Source: Kluyvera sp040932435
GTDB lineage: Bacteria; Pseudomonadota; Gammaproteobacteria; Enterobacterales; Enterobacteriaceae
Assembly (NCBI RefSeq): GCF_040932435.1
Contig: NZ_JBFQGA010000006.1
Location: 248,001-312,000, forward strand
DNA length: 64,000 nucleotides
Reading direction: 5' to 3'
Part shown: one piece after another, positions 41,003 to 49,522 of the stretch
How the letters are laid out: every line of letters begins with the position of its first letter
Numbering within the stretch: position 1 is the first letter of the stretch
The notes under the pieces: model-generated
What the model saw: only the letters and a program-made list of their open reading frames with translations
What the model was told of the DNA's origin: nothing
Database searches by the model: none
Position numbers and translations under genes: made by a program

Positions 41003-43390
41003 ATGAAATTCAGTGAACTGTGGTTACGCGAATGGGTCAATCCAGCCATTGATAGCGAAGCGCTGTCAGGGCAAATCACCATGGCGGGTCTGGAAGTTGA
41101 CGGTGTAGAAACCGTTGCCGGCAGCTTCAACGGTGTGGTCGTCGGTGAAGTGGTGGAATGTGGCCAGCATCCGAATGCCGATAAACTGCGCGTGACAAAA
41201 ATCAACGTCGGCGGCGAGCGTCTGCTGGATATCGTTTGCGGTGCGCCAAACTGCCGTCAGGGGCTGAAAGTCGCAGTAGCGACTATCGGCGCTGTGCTGC
41301 CAGGTGATTTTAAAATTAAAGCTGCAAAACTGCGCGGTGAGCCATCGGAAGGGATGCTGTGCTCGTTCTCCGAGCTGGGAATTTCCGATGATCATGACGG
41401 CATCATTGAACTGCCGGCCGATGCGCCACTGGGCACCGATATCCGTGAATACTTGAAGCTTGATGACAACACCATCGAAATTAGCGTGACGCCAAACCGC
41501 GCCGATTGCTTAGGTATCATCGGTGTAGCACGTGATGTTGCGGTACTGAACCAGCTGCCGCTGAACGCACCAGAAATCGCGCCCGTTGCGGCGACTATTT
41601 CTGATGTGCTGCCAATTGATGTGGAAGCCGCCGATGCTTGTCCTCGTTACCTGGGCCGTGTGGTTAAAGGAATTAACGTTAAGGCACCAACGCCACTGTG
41701 GATGAAAGAGAAGCTGCGTCGCTGCGGCATTCGCTCTATCGATGCGGTGGTTGACGTGACCAACTACGTGCTGCTGGAACTGGGTCAACCGATGCATGCG
41801 TTCGATAAAGATCGCATTGAAGGCGGGATCAATGTCCGTATGGCAAAAGAAGGGGAAACCCTAGTGTTGCTGGACGGTACCGAAGCGAAGCTCAGCGCTG
41901 AGACGCTGGTCATTGCCGACCACAATAAAGCGCTGGCGATGGCAGGTATCTTTGGTGGCGAACACTCTGGCGTGAATGATGAAACCCAGAACGTTCTTCT
42001 GGAGTCTGCGTTCTTCAGCCCGCTGTCTATTACCGGCCGCGCGCGCCGCTATGGTCTGCACACCGATGCCTCTCACCGCTATGAGCGCGGCGTGGATCCG
42101 GCGTTGCAATATAAGGCGATGGAACGTGCGACCGCTCTGCTGCTGGACCTGTGCGGCGGCGAAGCTGGCCCAATCATCGATGTCACCAGTGAAGCGACTC
42201 TGCCGCAGCGTGCCACCATTACGCTGCGCCGTAGCAAACTGGACCGCCTGATTGGCCATCACATCGCTGACGATCAGGTGACCGATATCCTGACCCGTCT
42301 GGGCTGCGAAGTGACCGCTGGCACCGATGAGTGGCAGGCTGTTGCGCCAAGTTGGCGTTTCGATATCGCCATCGAAGAAGACTTGGTTGAAGAAGTGGCC
42401 CGTATTTATGGCTACAACAGCATTCCAAACGAGCCAGTGCAGGCAGGCCTGGTAATGGGTAGCCATAAAGAAGCCAACCTGTCTCTGAAGCGCGTGAAAT
42501 CGATGCTGAACGATAAAGGCTATCAGGAGGTGATCACCTATAGCTTCGTTGATCCGAAAGTCCAGCAATGGGTTCATCCGGGCGAAGAAGCACTGATCCT
42601 GCCAAGCCCAATCTCTAGCGAAATGTCCGCAATGCGTCTGTCCCTGCTGACAGGCCTGTTGGCGACCGCGGTATACAACCAGAACCGCCAGCAAAACCGT
42701 GTACGTATTTTCGAAACCGGTCTGCGTTTTGTTCCGGATACGCAAGCGCCGCTGGGTATCCGTCAGGACGTGATGCTGGGTGGTCTTATCTGCGGCAACC
42801 GCTATGAAGAACACTGGAACCTGGCAAAAGAGACCGTTGATTTCTATGATATGAAGGGCGATCTGGAATCAGTTCTCGAGCTGACCGGTAAATTGTCTGA
42901 AATTCAATTTAAAGCAGAAGCCAACCCGGCGCTGCATCCGGGGCAGTCTGCGGCGATTTATCTGAAAGGTGAACGCATTGGTTTCATTGGTGTTATTCAC
43001 CCTGAACTTGAGCGTAAACTGGATCTGAACGGCCGTACGCTGGCATTCGAAATTGAGTGGAGCAAGCTTGCAGACCGCGTGGTTCCTCAGGCTCAGGACA
43101 TTTCTCGCTTCCCGGCTAACCGTCGCGATATCGCGGTTGTCGTTGCTGAAAACGTGCCTGCCGCTGATGTTTTAAACGAATGTAAGAAAGTTGGCGTAAA
43201 TCAGATAGTTGGCGTAAACTTATTTGACGTGTACCGCGGTAAGGGTGTTGCGGAGGGCTCGAAGAGCCTTGCTATCAGCCTGATTTTACAAGATACCAGC
43301 CGTACACTCGAAGAAGAGGAGATTGCCGCTACCGTCGCCAAATGTGTAGAGGCATTAAAAGAGCGATTCCAGGCATCATTGAGGGATTGA
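41003..43390 (+). CDS. pheT: Phenylalanyl-tRNA synthetase beta subunit
   Basis: PheT carries the editing site and the tRNA anticodon-binding domain of PheRS. At 795 residues it is full length. An N-terminal tRNA-binding (OB/EMAP-like) domain (about 40-150) precedes the B3/B4 editing domain, the B5 domain and a catalytic-like core, and a C-terminal ferredoxin-like anticodon-binding domain is at about 700-795. AGGG precedes the ATG. It is followed four bases later by ihfA, as in E. coli. Confidence 0.99.
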   Translation: MKFSELWLREWVNPAIDSEALSGQITMAGLEVDGVETVAGSFNGVVVGEVVECGQHPNADKLRVTKINVGGERLLDIVCGAPNCRQGLKVAVATIGAVLPGDFKIKAAKLRGEPSEGMLCSFSELGISDDHDGIIELPADAPLGTDIREYLKLDDNTIEISVTPNRADCLGIIGVARDVAVLNQLPLNAPEIAPVAATISDVLPIDVEAADACPRYLGRVVKGINVKAPTPLWMKEKLRRCGIRSIDAVVDVTNYVLLELGQPMHAFDKDRIEGGINVRMAKEGETLVLLDGTEAKLSAETLVIADHNKALAMAGIFGGEHSGVNDETQNVLLESAFFSPLSITGRARRYGLHTDASHRYERGVDPALQYKAMERATALLLDLCGGEAGPIIDVTSEATLPQRATITLRRSKLDRLIGHHIADDQVTDILTRLGCEVTAGTDEWQAVAPSWRFDIAIEEDLVEEVARIYGYNSIPNEPVQAGLVMGSHKEANLSLKRVKSMLNDKGYQEVITYSFVDPKVQQWVHPGEEALILPSPISSEMSAMRLSLLTGLLATAVYNQNRQQNRVRIFETGLRFVPDTQAPLGIRQDVMLGGLICGNRYEEHWNLAKETVDFYDMKGDLESVLELTGKLSEIQFKAEANPALHPGQSAAIYLKGERIGFIGVIHPELERKLDLNGRTLAFEIEWSKLADRVVPQAQDISRFPANRRDIAVVVAENVPAADVLNECKKVGVNQIVGVNLFDVYRGKGVAEGSKSLAISLILQDTSRTLEEEEIAATVAKCVEALKERFQASLRD

Positions 43391-43394
43391 ACCT

Positions 43395-43694
43395 ATGGCG
43401 CTTACAAAAGCTGAAATGTCAGAATATCTGTTTGATAAGCTTGGGCTTAGCAAGCGGGATGCCAAAGAACTGGTAGAACTGTTTTTTGAGGAGATCCGTC
43501 GCGCTCTGGAAAACGGCGAGCAGGTGAAGCTATCCGGTTTTGGTAACTTTGATTTGCGTGATAAAAATCAACGCCCGGGACGTAACCCAAAAACGGGTGA
43601 AGATATTCCCATTACAGCCCGGCGTGTGGTGACCTTCAGACCTGGCCAGAAGTTAAAAAGCCGGGTCGAAAACGCAACACCCAAAGAAGAGTAA
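43395..43694 (+). CDS. ihfA: Integration host factor alpha subunit
   Basis: IHF-alpha pairs with IHF-beta to bend DNA sharply at specific sites in recombination, replication and transcription. It is 99 residues, with the DNABII signature GFGNFDLRDKNQRPGRNPKTG (about 46-66), including the beta-arm proline that intercalates into DNA. It starts four bases after pheT and is co-transcribed with pheST; a strong terminator follows. Confidence 0.99.
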   Translation: MALTKAEMSEYLFDKLGLSKRDAKELVELFFEEIRRALENGEQVKLSGFGNFDLRDKNQRPGRNPKTGEDIPITARRVVTFRPGQKLKSRVENATPKEE

Positions 43695-43706
43695 TCTGAA
43701 CTAACT

Positions 43707-43733
43707 AAAAAGGCCGCATTCGCGGCCTTTTTC
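43707..43733 (+). terminator. pheST-ihfA terminator
   Basis: The stem AAAAAGGCCGC with its complement has an ATTC loop and is followed by a T-rich tail. Confidence 0.92.
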
Positions 43734-43794
43734 TTTTCTTAGGTGCCGCATCCACCGTAAAATCAAAAGCTTCTCTACGAGCTTACGGATAATT

Positions 43795-44775
43795 ATGCAG
43801 CTCTACGTACATCAACAGCAAAGGCGAAACCGCCGCTGGCTTGTCGCACTGACGCTGGTACTCCTGTTTATGCTGGTCATCGGCCTTTGCGCGGGCGATC
43901 AATGGATTGCTCCGGGGGAGTGGTTTAGCGCCAAGGGACAACTCTTTATCTGGCAGATCCGTTTGCCGCGCACCGTTGCCGTCATGCTGGTTGGTGCCTC
44001 TCTCGCGCTTTGTGGCGCAGTGATGCAGGCCCTGTTTGAAAATCCGCTCGCGGAGCCCGGTCTGCTCGGCGTGTCGAATGGCGCCGGCGTGGGGCTTATT
44101 GCAGTCATCATGCTGGGTCAGGGCGCTTTGCCCAACTGGGCTGCGGGGCTAGCGGCAATAGCCGGAGCATTGTTTATCACGGCCATTTTGATGCGCTTTG
44201 CGCGCCGGCATCTGTCCACCAGTCGTTTGCTGCTGGCGGGTGTTGCGCTGGGGATTATATGTAGTGCATTGATGACCTGGGCGGTTTATTTCTCGACGTC
44301 GTTCGACTTGCGCCAACTGATGTATTGGATGATGGGCGGGTTTGGCGGTGTTGATTGGCAACAGCTGTGGCTGATGGTGGCGCTATTGCCCGTGATGGTT
44401 TGGATTGGCCTGCAATCGCAACCGCTCAATCTGCTGGCGCTGGGCGAAACTTCCGCTCGCCAGTTGGGTGTTCCCATTGCGCTATGGCGTAAGCTGCTGG
44501 TGATGGCGACCGGCTGGCTGGTGGGCGTGAGCGTGGCGTTGGCCGGGGCGATCGGTTTTATTGGGCTGGTGGTGCCACATATGCTGCGGCTATGCGGATT
44601 GACCGACCACCGCGTGTTGTTGCCAGCCAGCGCGTTAGCCGGTGCCAGTACGCTCCTGTTTGCCGATATTATCGCGCGACTGGCGCTGTCTGCCGCAGAG
44701 CTGCCGATAGGTGTTGTGACGGCGACGCTAGGCGCGCCGGTATTTATCTGGTTACTATTAAAGTCCGGGCGATAG
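43795..44775 (+). CDS. btuC: Vitamin B12 ABC transporter permease
   Basis: BtuC is the inner-membrane permease that, with BtuD and the binding protein BtuF, imports cobalamin. The 326-residue protein of the FecCD family has about ten membrane segments. LPRTVAVMLVGASLALCGAVMQ and NPLAEPGLLGVSNGAG are the characteristic blocks. It heads the btuC-btuE-btuD set, with nlpC downstream, the same as in E. coli. No internal damage is seen. Confidence 0.97.
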   Translation: MQLYVHQQQRRNRRWLVALTLVLLFMLVIGLCAGDQWIAPGEWFSAKGQLFIWQIRLPRTVAVMLVGASLALCGAVMQALFENPLAEPGLLGVSNGAGVGLIAVIMLGQGALPNWAAGLAAIAGALFITAILMRFARRHLSTSRLLLAGVALGIICSALMTWAVYFSTSFDLRQLMYWMMGGFGGVDWQQLWLMVALLPVMVWIGLQSQPLNLLALGETSARQLGVPIALWRKLLVMATGWLVGVSVALAGAIGFIGLVVPHMLRLCGLTDHRVLLPASALAGASTLLFADIIARLALSAAELPIGVVTATLGAPVFIWLLLKSGR

Positions 44776-44803
44776 ACCCGGCTTAACCTGAAAAGAGGAT
44801 GCT

Positions 44804-45358
44804 ATGCAAACCACGATTTTGAACACCCCAGTCACCACCATTGACGGTGAAAACACCACCCTAGAAGGCTACAAAGGCAACGTGCTGCTGATTGTAAACG
44901 TAGCTTCTAAGTGTGGCCTGACACCACAGTATGAGCAACTGGAAGCCTTGCAAACGTCGCTACAGGGCGAGGGCTTTACCGTGTTGGGCTTCCCTTGCAA
45001 CCAGTTTTTAGGGCAGGAACCGGGCAGTGCGGATGAGATCAAAACCTTCTGCAGTACGACCTATGGCGTCACGTTCCCGCTGTTTAGCAAAATTGAGGTT
45101 AACGGCGAAGGACGTCACCCACTGTATGGCTTGCTGACTCGCCTCGCGCCGAACGCCATTGCGCCTGACGGTAGTGGCTTCTATGAGCGTATGGCCAGCA
45201 AAGGGCGTGCACCCGCGCAACCGGGCGATATCCTGTGGAATTTTGAGAAGTTCTTAATTGGGCGTGACGGCGAGGTTATCAGCCGTTTCTCACCTGACAT
45301 GACGCCGGATGACCCAACGCTGATGGCTGCCATTAAGCAGGCTCTCGCTCAGTCATGA
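44804..45358 (+). CDS. btuE: Thioredoxin/glutathione peroxidase BtuE
   Basis: BtuE is a glutathione-peroxidase-fold enzyme that reduces peroxides, in E. coli with thioredoxin as the preferred donor. The 184-residue protein has its peroxidatic Cys37 in NVASKCGLTPQYEQLE, the FPCNQF block and the WNFEKFLI motif with the active-site Trp. It is not needed for B12 transport despite its name and position between btuC and btuD. Its stop overlaps the btuD ATG. Confidence 0.97.
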   Translation: MQTTILNTPVTTIDGENTTLEGYKGNVLLIVNVASKCGLTPQYEQLEALQTSLQGEGFTVLGFPCNQFLGQEPGSADEIKTFCSTTYGVTFPLFSKIEVNGEGRHPLYGLLTRLAPNAIAPDGSGFYERMASKGRAPAQPGDILWNFEKFLIGRDGEVISRFSPDMTPDDPTLMAAIKQALAQS

Positions 45359-46116
45359 TTCCTCTGATGCAGCTTCAGGACGTTAGCGAAAGCGCTCGGC
45401 TACAGGGTGTTAGCGTTGATGTTGGTCGCGGTGAGATTATTCATCTCGTCGGGCCCAATGGGGCGGGAAAGAGCACGCTCTTAGCCAGAATGGCCGGGCT
45501 GAGCCGGGGTAAAGGGCGGGTAACTCTCAACGGGGAAACGCTGGATGGGTGGACCGCCAGCGAGTTGGCGCGTCATCGGGCCTATCTTTCTCAACATCAG
45601 ACGCCTCCGTTTGCCATGCCGGTCTGGCAGTTCCTGATGCTGCATCAGCACGATAATCAACGCTCGACATTTACCGGGCACGTGATCGAAGCGCTCGGGC
45701 TTGAAAATAAGCTTGGGCGTAACGTCAGCCAACTCTCCGGCGGCGAATGGCAGCGCGTCAGGCTTGCCGCGGTGATCTTACAAATTTCCCCATGGGATAA
45801 TAACCAAGGCCAGCTTCTGTTACTTGATGAGCCCATGAATAGCCTTGATGTCGCCCAGCAGACGGCGCTGGATAAGCTGCTGGCCGAGGTTCGTGCTGCG
45901 GGCGTGACGATAGTGATGAGCAGCCATGACCTCAACTACACGTTGCGTCATGCCAACCGTGTATGGTTATTATGCGCAGGGCGGTTGATTGCTAGCGGTT
46001 GTACAGATGAAGTATTGCGACCGGAAAATTTAGCCGCCGCTTATAATATGACTTTCCAGAAACTGGAAATAGCGGGCCATCAATGGCTTGTTTATGACGA
46101 TGGCAGTGAAAAATAG
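45355..46116 (+). CDS. btuD: Vitamin B12 ABC transporter ATPase
   Basis: BtuD powers cobalamin import by BtuC. It is 253 residues, with Walker A GPNGAGKST near 36, signature LSGGEWQRVRLAA, Walker B LLLLDEPMNSLD and the switch His in SSHDLNYTLRHA. The start ATG overlaps the btuE stop by four bases. It is a few residues longer than K-12 BtuD at the N-terminus (MIPLMQLQDV); a start at the second Met is possible. Confidence 0.97.
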   Translation: MIPLMQLQDVSESARLQGVSVDVGRGEIIHLVGPNGAGKSTLLARMAGLSRGKGRVTLNGETLDGWTASELARHRAYLSQHQTPPFAMPVWQFLMLHQHDNQRSTFTGHVIEALGLENKLGRNVSQLSGGEWQRVRLAAVILQISPWDNNQGQLLLLDEPMNSLDVAQQTALDKLLAEVRAAGVTIVMSSHDLNYTLRHANRVWLLCAGRLIASGCTDEVLRPENLAAAYNMTFQKLEIAGHQWLVYDDGSEK

Positions 46117-46212
46117 TCCATATTCCGCCACCAACGATGGTCATTGCTTGCCAGTCGATCGCTTATCGATATAATTTGGTGGCTGATTATAAAAATTGAG
46201 GATGCGCTGGAT

Positions 46213-46677
46213 ATGCGTTTCTGGACTCTCCTTCTCGTGGCATTCATTCTTGCGGGCTGTAGTAGTCATCGTCCGCCACCGCCGAATCCCCGGCTTGCGG
46301 ATTCTATTACCGTGATTGCTAGCTTAAACGATCAGCTACAACACTGGCGCGGTGCACCTTATCGTTATGGCGGCATGAATCGTCGCGGCGTCGATTGTTC
46401 CGCGTTTGTGCTGGTGACTTTCCGCGATAAATTTGAAATGCGTCTTCCAAGGGAAACTCGGCAGCAGGCAAAAATAGGTACCGAAATAGATAAAGGCGAT
46501 CTCCTGCCCGGCGATTTGGTGTTCTTCAAGACAGGTGCTGGTGAAAGCGGCCTGCATGTAGGCATCTACGATACCGACAATCAGTTTATCCATGCTTCAA
46601 CCAGTCAAGGTGTGACGCGATCCTCGCTCGATAACGTCTACTGGCAAAAGAATTTTTGGCAGGCCCGACGAATTTAA
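46213..46677 (+). CDS. nlpC: Lipoprotein NlpC, NlpC/P60 family
   Basis: NlpC is a putative cell-wall endopeptidase anchored by lipid. From the ATG giving MRFWTLLLVAFILAGCSS it is 154 residues, the E. coli length. The lipobox LAGC puts the lipidated Cys at 16. The NlpC/P60 catalytic Cys62 (GVDCSAF) and His115 (GLHVGIY) are present, with His127 as the third polar residue. A longer upstream frame lacks family similarity. A terminator follows directly. Confidence 0.95.
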   Translation: MRFWTLLLVAFILAGCSSHRPPPPNPRLADSITVIASLNDQLQHWRGAPYRYGGMNRRGVDCSAFVLVTFRDKFEMRLPRETRQQAKIGTEIDKGDLLPGDLVFFKTGAGESGLHVGIYDTDNQFIHASTSQGVTRSSLDNVYWQKNFWQARRI

Positions 46678-46687
46678 ACAAAACAAC

Positions 46688-46713
46688 AGGAGGCGATTCG
46701 CCTCCTTTTTTTA
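46688..46713 (+). terminator. nlpC terminator
   Basis: The stem AGGAGGCG / CGCCTCCT with an ATT loop is followed by T7, eleven bases after the stop. Confidence 0.92.
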
Positions 46714-46953
46714 CGTATATTATTTAATTTAAATTAAATTTCCGCCGATATTCTCATTTTGTTTAACAATTTTGTGGAACTTAAGGTTGATTGTGTTAAT
46801 CCATTAGTTTCGATTACAATCGTTACGTTCCAGTGACGGACAAATGGAATAACAAGGAACCGATGAAAGGAATAAGCACATCATCTATTACCGTAGGTTT
46901 TCGCTTTGTGACTTCAGGAACCCGGACATGACTTTTGGTGAAGGGCAGTCGCA

Positions 46954-47667
46954 ATGATTGTATCGCTGGATAATACGTATTGTTCTCAGTTGTTTTTTCT
47001 CCCTGCCAGGAATAGTGGGGATAAACTCGTTGGCCTGAAAGTGGTCAGCCAGTTTAGCGGTGTTAATAATCACGTTCGTATTCCGACAAGCCTCGTTCTG
47101 CCACGCCTTACCGCGCAAGAAGAAATTACCTTATTTCAGGAAAAGCTGCAGTTGCTCACAACCTGCCAGCTGTTTTTTCTCCAGCATGGGCTGAAAGCAT
47201 GGGTCACCGTTTCCCCCGGGGTGGTAGAAGCACTGCTGACCCAGGATGAGCTCGCAGCCAGCGTCGAACGTTTTTCTTTTCTGGAACTGGCGGTTAGCGA
47301 AGGTTTTCCAGGACTTAATCAAATTGATGAACATCACCCGCTCGCCAAACTTTGTCAGCGATTCCCGCTGGTATTGAGTGATTTTGGCTCCGGAGATGCC
47401 TCAACCAAAGCGGTCTTTGCTGGCCTCTTTAGCCGAGTGGTGTTGGATAGGAACTTTGTGCAACGCCAAGCAAAATCGGCCTCCCTTGAGCCGTTTCTAC
47501 GCGCTATTGTTAGCCAAATTCAGCCCTATTGCCGGGCGATTATGATTTCCGGTATTGATGACGACACTCTTCGACAGCGCGTAGAGTCCTTTGGTTTTAG
47601 CGGCATGTTGGGAAGCTTGTGGCCGGTGGTGCCGGAATCGTCATTAATAACATTAGTACAACAATAA
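46954..47667 (+). CDS. ydiV: Anti-FlhD4C2 factor, degenerate EAL-domain protein
   Basis: YdiV (RflP) binds FlhD and blocks the flagellar master regulator under poor nutrition. It is a 237-residue EAL-fold protein. The signature EAL motif has become ELAV (in FLELAVSEGFP), and the usual metal-binding acidic residues are missing, so no c-di-GMP hydrolysis is expected. The sequence is well diverged from K-12 YdiV but matches in length and blocks such as FGSGDASTKAVFAGLFSRV. It lies upstream of ydiU as in E. coli. Confidence 0.88.
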   Translation: MIVSLDNTYCSQLFFLPARNSGDKLVGLKVVSQFSGVNNHVRIPTSLVLPRLTAQEEITLFQEKLQLLTTCQLFFLQHGLKAWVTVSPGVVEALLTQDELAASVERFSFLELAVSEGFPGLNQIDEHHPLAKLCQRFPLVLSDFGSGDASTKAVFAGLFSRVVLDRNFVQRQAKSASLEPFLRAIVSQIQPYCRAIMISGIDDDTLRQRVESFGFSGMLGSLWPVVPESSLITLVQQ

Positions 47668-47728
47668 CCCTGCGTTTCCTCGGGTGTTTATCCTACCGTA
47701 ACCCAATACACTACGGGCAGGAGGAACC

Positions 47729-49171
47729 ATGAACCTGTCATTTAACACCCGCTGGCGCGACGAGCTGCCAGGATTTTATAGTCCGCGGCAGCCGACACCG
47801 CTACATAATGCCCGAGTGATCTGGCATAACGCGCCGCTTGCCGATGAGTTAGCAATCCCGGCTGCGCTTTTTACTCCCGAAAAGGGGGCTGGCGTTTGGG
47901 GTGGCGAACAGTTGTTGCCGGGGATGTCGCCGCTGGCGCAGGTCTATAGCGGTCATCAGTTCGGCGTCTGGGCAGGTCAACTGGGCGACGGTCGCGGTAT
48001 TCTGCTGGGTGAACAGCAGTTGGAAAACGGCAAAACGGTTGACTGGCATCTTAAAGGTGCGGGGCTGACGCCATATTCGCGTATGGGTGACGGTCGTGCC
48101 GTGTTGCGCTCCACGCTGCGTGAAAGCCTAGCTTCTGAAGCGATGCACTATCTGGGCATTCCGGGTACGCGTGCGTTGGCGATTGTCACCAGCGATACGC
48201 CAATTCAACGCGAAACCGTTGAGTCCGGCGCGATGCTGATGCGTATTGCTGAAAGCCATATTCGCTTCGGTCATTTTGAGCATTTCTATTATCGTCGTGA
48301 TATGGACAAAGTTCGTCAGCTTGCTGACTACACGATACGCCACCATTGGCCGCATTTGCAGGATGAGCCAGAGCGTTACGCGCTGTGGTTCCATGATGTG
48401 GTGACGCGTACGGCGCAGATGATTGCTCGCTGGCAAACGGTCGGTTTCGCGCATGGCGTGATGAATACCGATAACATGTCCATTCTCGGGCTGACGCTCG
48501 ACTACGGTCCATTTGCCTTCCTTGATGATTACCAGCCGGAGTTTATCTGCAATCATTCGGACCATCAGGGGCGCTACCGCTTTGATAATCAGCCAGCCAT
48601 CGGTTTGTGGAATTTACAGTGCCTCGCGCAGTCGCTGTCGGCGCTGATTGAGGTCGATGCTCTTAATTCGGCGCTAGATAGCTATCAGCAGACGCTGTTC
48701 CGCGAGTATGGCCAGCGGATGCGTAAGAAATTGGGGCTCTTTAGTGACGAATCTTCAGATAACGACCTGCTGAACGGCTTGTATGCATTGATGAAGCGAG
48801 AGAGCAGTGATTACACTCGTACATTTCGTCTGCTGAGTGAAACCGAACAGCACGATGCATCCTCGCCGCTGCGCGATGAGTTTATCGACCGGGCCGCTTT
48901 TGATAGCTGGTTTACTCAATACCGCTCGCGTCTTCAGCAAGAGCAGATTGATGATGCCCAGCGCCAACAGGCGATGAAGCTCGCGAATCCGGCAATCGTT
49001 TTACGTAACTGGCTGGCCCAACGAGCGATTGAACAGGCTGAGCAGGGCGACTACCAGGAATTGTATCGGTTGCACGAGGCACTGCGCTCGCCGTGGTCTG
49101 ACCGTCAGGACGACTACAGTCGTCGTCCGCCTGATTGGGGTAAACATCTCGAAATCAGCTGTTCGAGCTAG
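47729..49171 (+). CDS. selO: Protein adenylyltransferase SelO (YdiU)
   Basis: SelO is a pseudokinase-fold enzyme that binds ATP in flipped orientation and transfers AMP to Ser, Thr or Tyr of target proteins, linked to redox stress. At 480 residues it is close to E. coli YdiU. Visible landmarks are YSGHQFGVWAGQLGDGRG, the Lys in DWHLKGAG, and GFAHGVMNTDNMSI with the metal-binding Asn and Asp. The conserved C-terminal Cys in CSS stands where eukaryotic SelO has selenocysteine. AGGAGG precedes the ATG. Confidence 0.96.
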   Translation: MNLSFNTRWRDELPGFYSPRQPTPLHNARVIWHNAPLADELAIPAALFTPEKGAGVWGGEQLLPGMSPLAQVYSGHQFGVWAGQLGDGRGILLGEQQLENGKTVDWHLKGAGLTPYSRMGDGRAVLRSTLRESLASEAMHYLGIPGTRALAIVTSDTPIQRETVESGAMLMRIAESHIRFGHFEHFYYRRDMDKVRQLADYTIRHHWPHLQDEPERYALWFHDVVTRTAQMIARWQTVGFAHGVMNTDNMSILGLTLDYGPFAFLDDYQPEFICNHSDHQGRYRFDNQPAIGLWNLQCLAQSLSALIEVDALNSALDSYQQTLFREYGQRMRKKLGLFSDESSDNDLLNGLYALMKRESSDYTRTFRLLSETEQHDASSPLRDEFIDRAAFDSWFTQYRSRLQQEQIDDAQRQQAMKLANPAIVLRNWLAQRAIEQAEQGDYQELYRLHEALRSPWSDRQDDYSRRPPDWGKHLEISCSS

Positions 49172-49208
49172 TGCTTTAAAGGCTGCGCTGCCGTTTCTGG
49201 TGGTGCAG

Positions 49209-49397
49209 CTATTTCGTTAAAATAAGTTTGCCTGCCTGAGTTTGTCGCAGCAGATATTGTTGTTCACCGTGTTCGATAATCACACGACCTTCCTGACCCA
49301 ACAGCGTTTGGCTGTCGATCCGGCGATCGCTGGAAAGAGGGCGAGGGGTATTATCCTTTTGGTTTTCTATTTCTGCGCAGGTATCCATTAGCGACAT
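49209..49397 (-). CDS. hemP: Hemin uptake protein HemP family (YdiE)
   Basis: This is a short protein, 62 residues from the first plausible ATG. Its C-terminal half, RIDSQTLLGQEGRVIIEHGEQ followed by YLLRQTQAGKLILTK, is the HemP/YdiE family core. The N-terminus is uncertain: two ATGs three codons apart both lie just after a likely -10 (TATAGAT on the minus strand), and neither has a clear ribosome-binding site. Family members are iron-regulated; a near-perfect Fur box lies just upstream. The molecular role is not established. Confidence 0.82.
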   Translation of the reverse strand: MSLMDTCAEIENQKDNTPRPLSSDRRIDSQTLLGQEGRVIIEHGEQQYLLRQTQAGKLILTK

Positions 49398-49423
49398 ATC
49401 TATAATGCAAATCAATGTAACAA

Positions 49424-49438
49424 TGATAAGCATTATCA
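49424..49438 (-). promoter_or_regulatory. Fur box of hemP
   Basis: TGATAAGCATTATCA matches 14 of 15 positions of the 7-1-7 Fur motif and lies over the hemP promoter region. Confidence 0.88.
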
Positions 49439-49486
49439 ATATTAAATGTATTGACCGCAAGATTTATTTAATAAAATCAACAGAGA

Positions 49487-49516
49487 AATAAAACGCCCGC
49501 CGTTTTGCGGCGGGCG
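49487..49516 (-). terminator. aroH terminator
   Basis: On the minus strand, the 9-bp stem CGCCCGCCG / CGGCGGGCG with a CAAAA loop is followed by TTTTATTT, six bases past the aroH stop. Confidence 0.92.
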
Positions 49517-49522
49517 GAGATA

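Noticed and set aside
41861..42814. 317-codon frame antisense to pheT
   Set aside because: Fully inside the conserved pheT gene; its sequence has the His/Gln-rich look of an antisense shadow.
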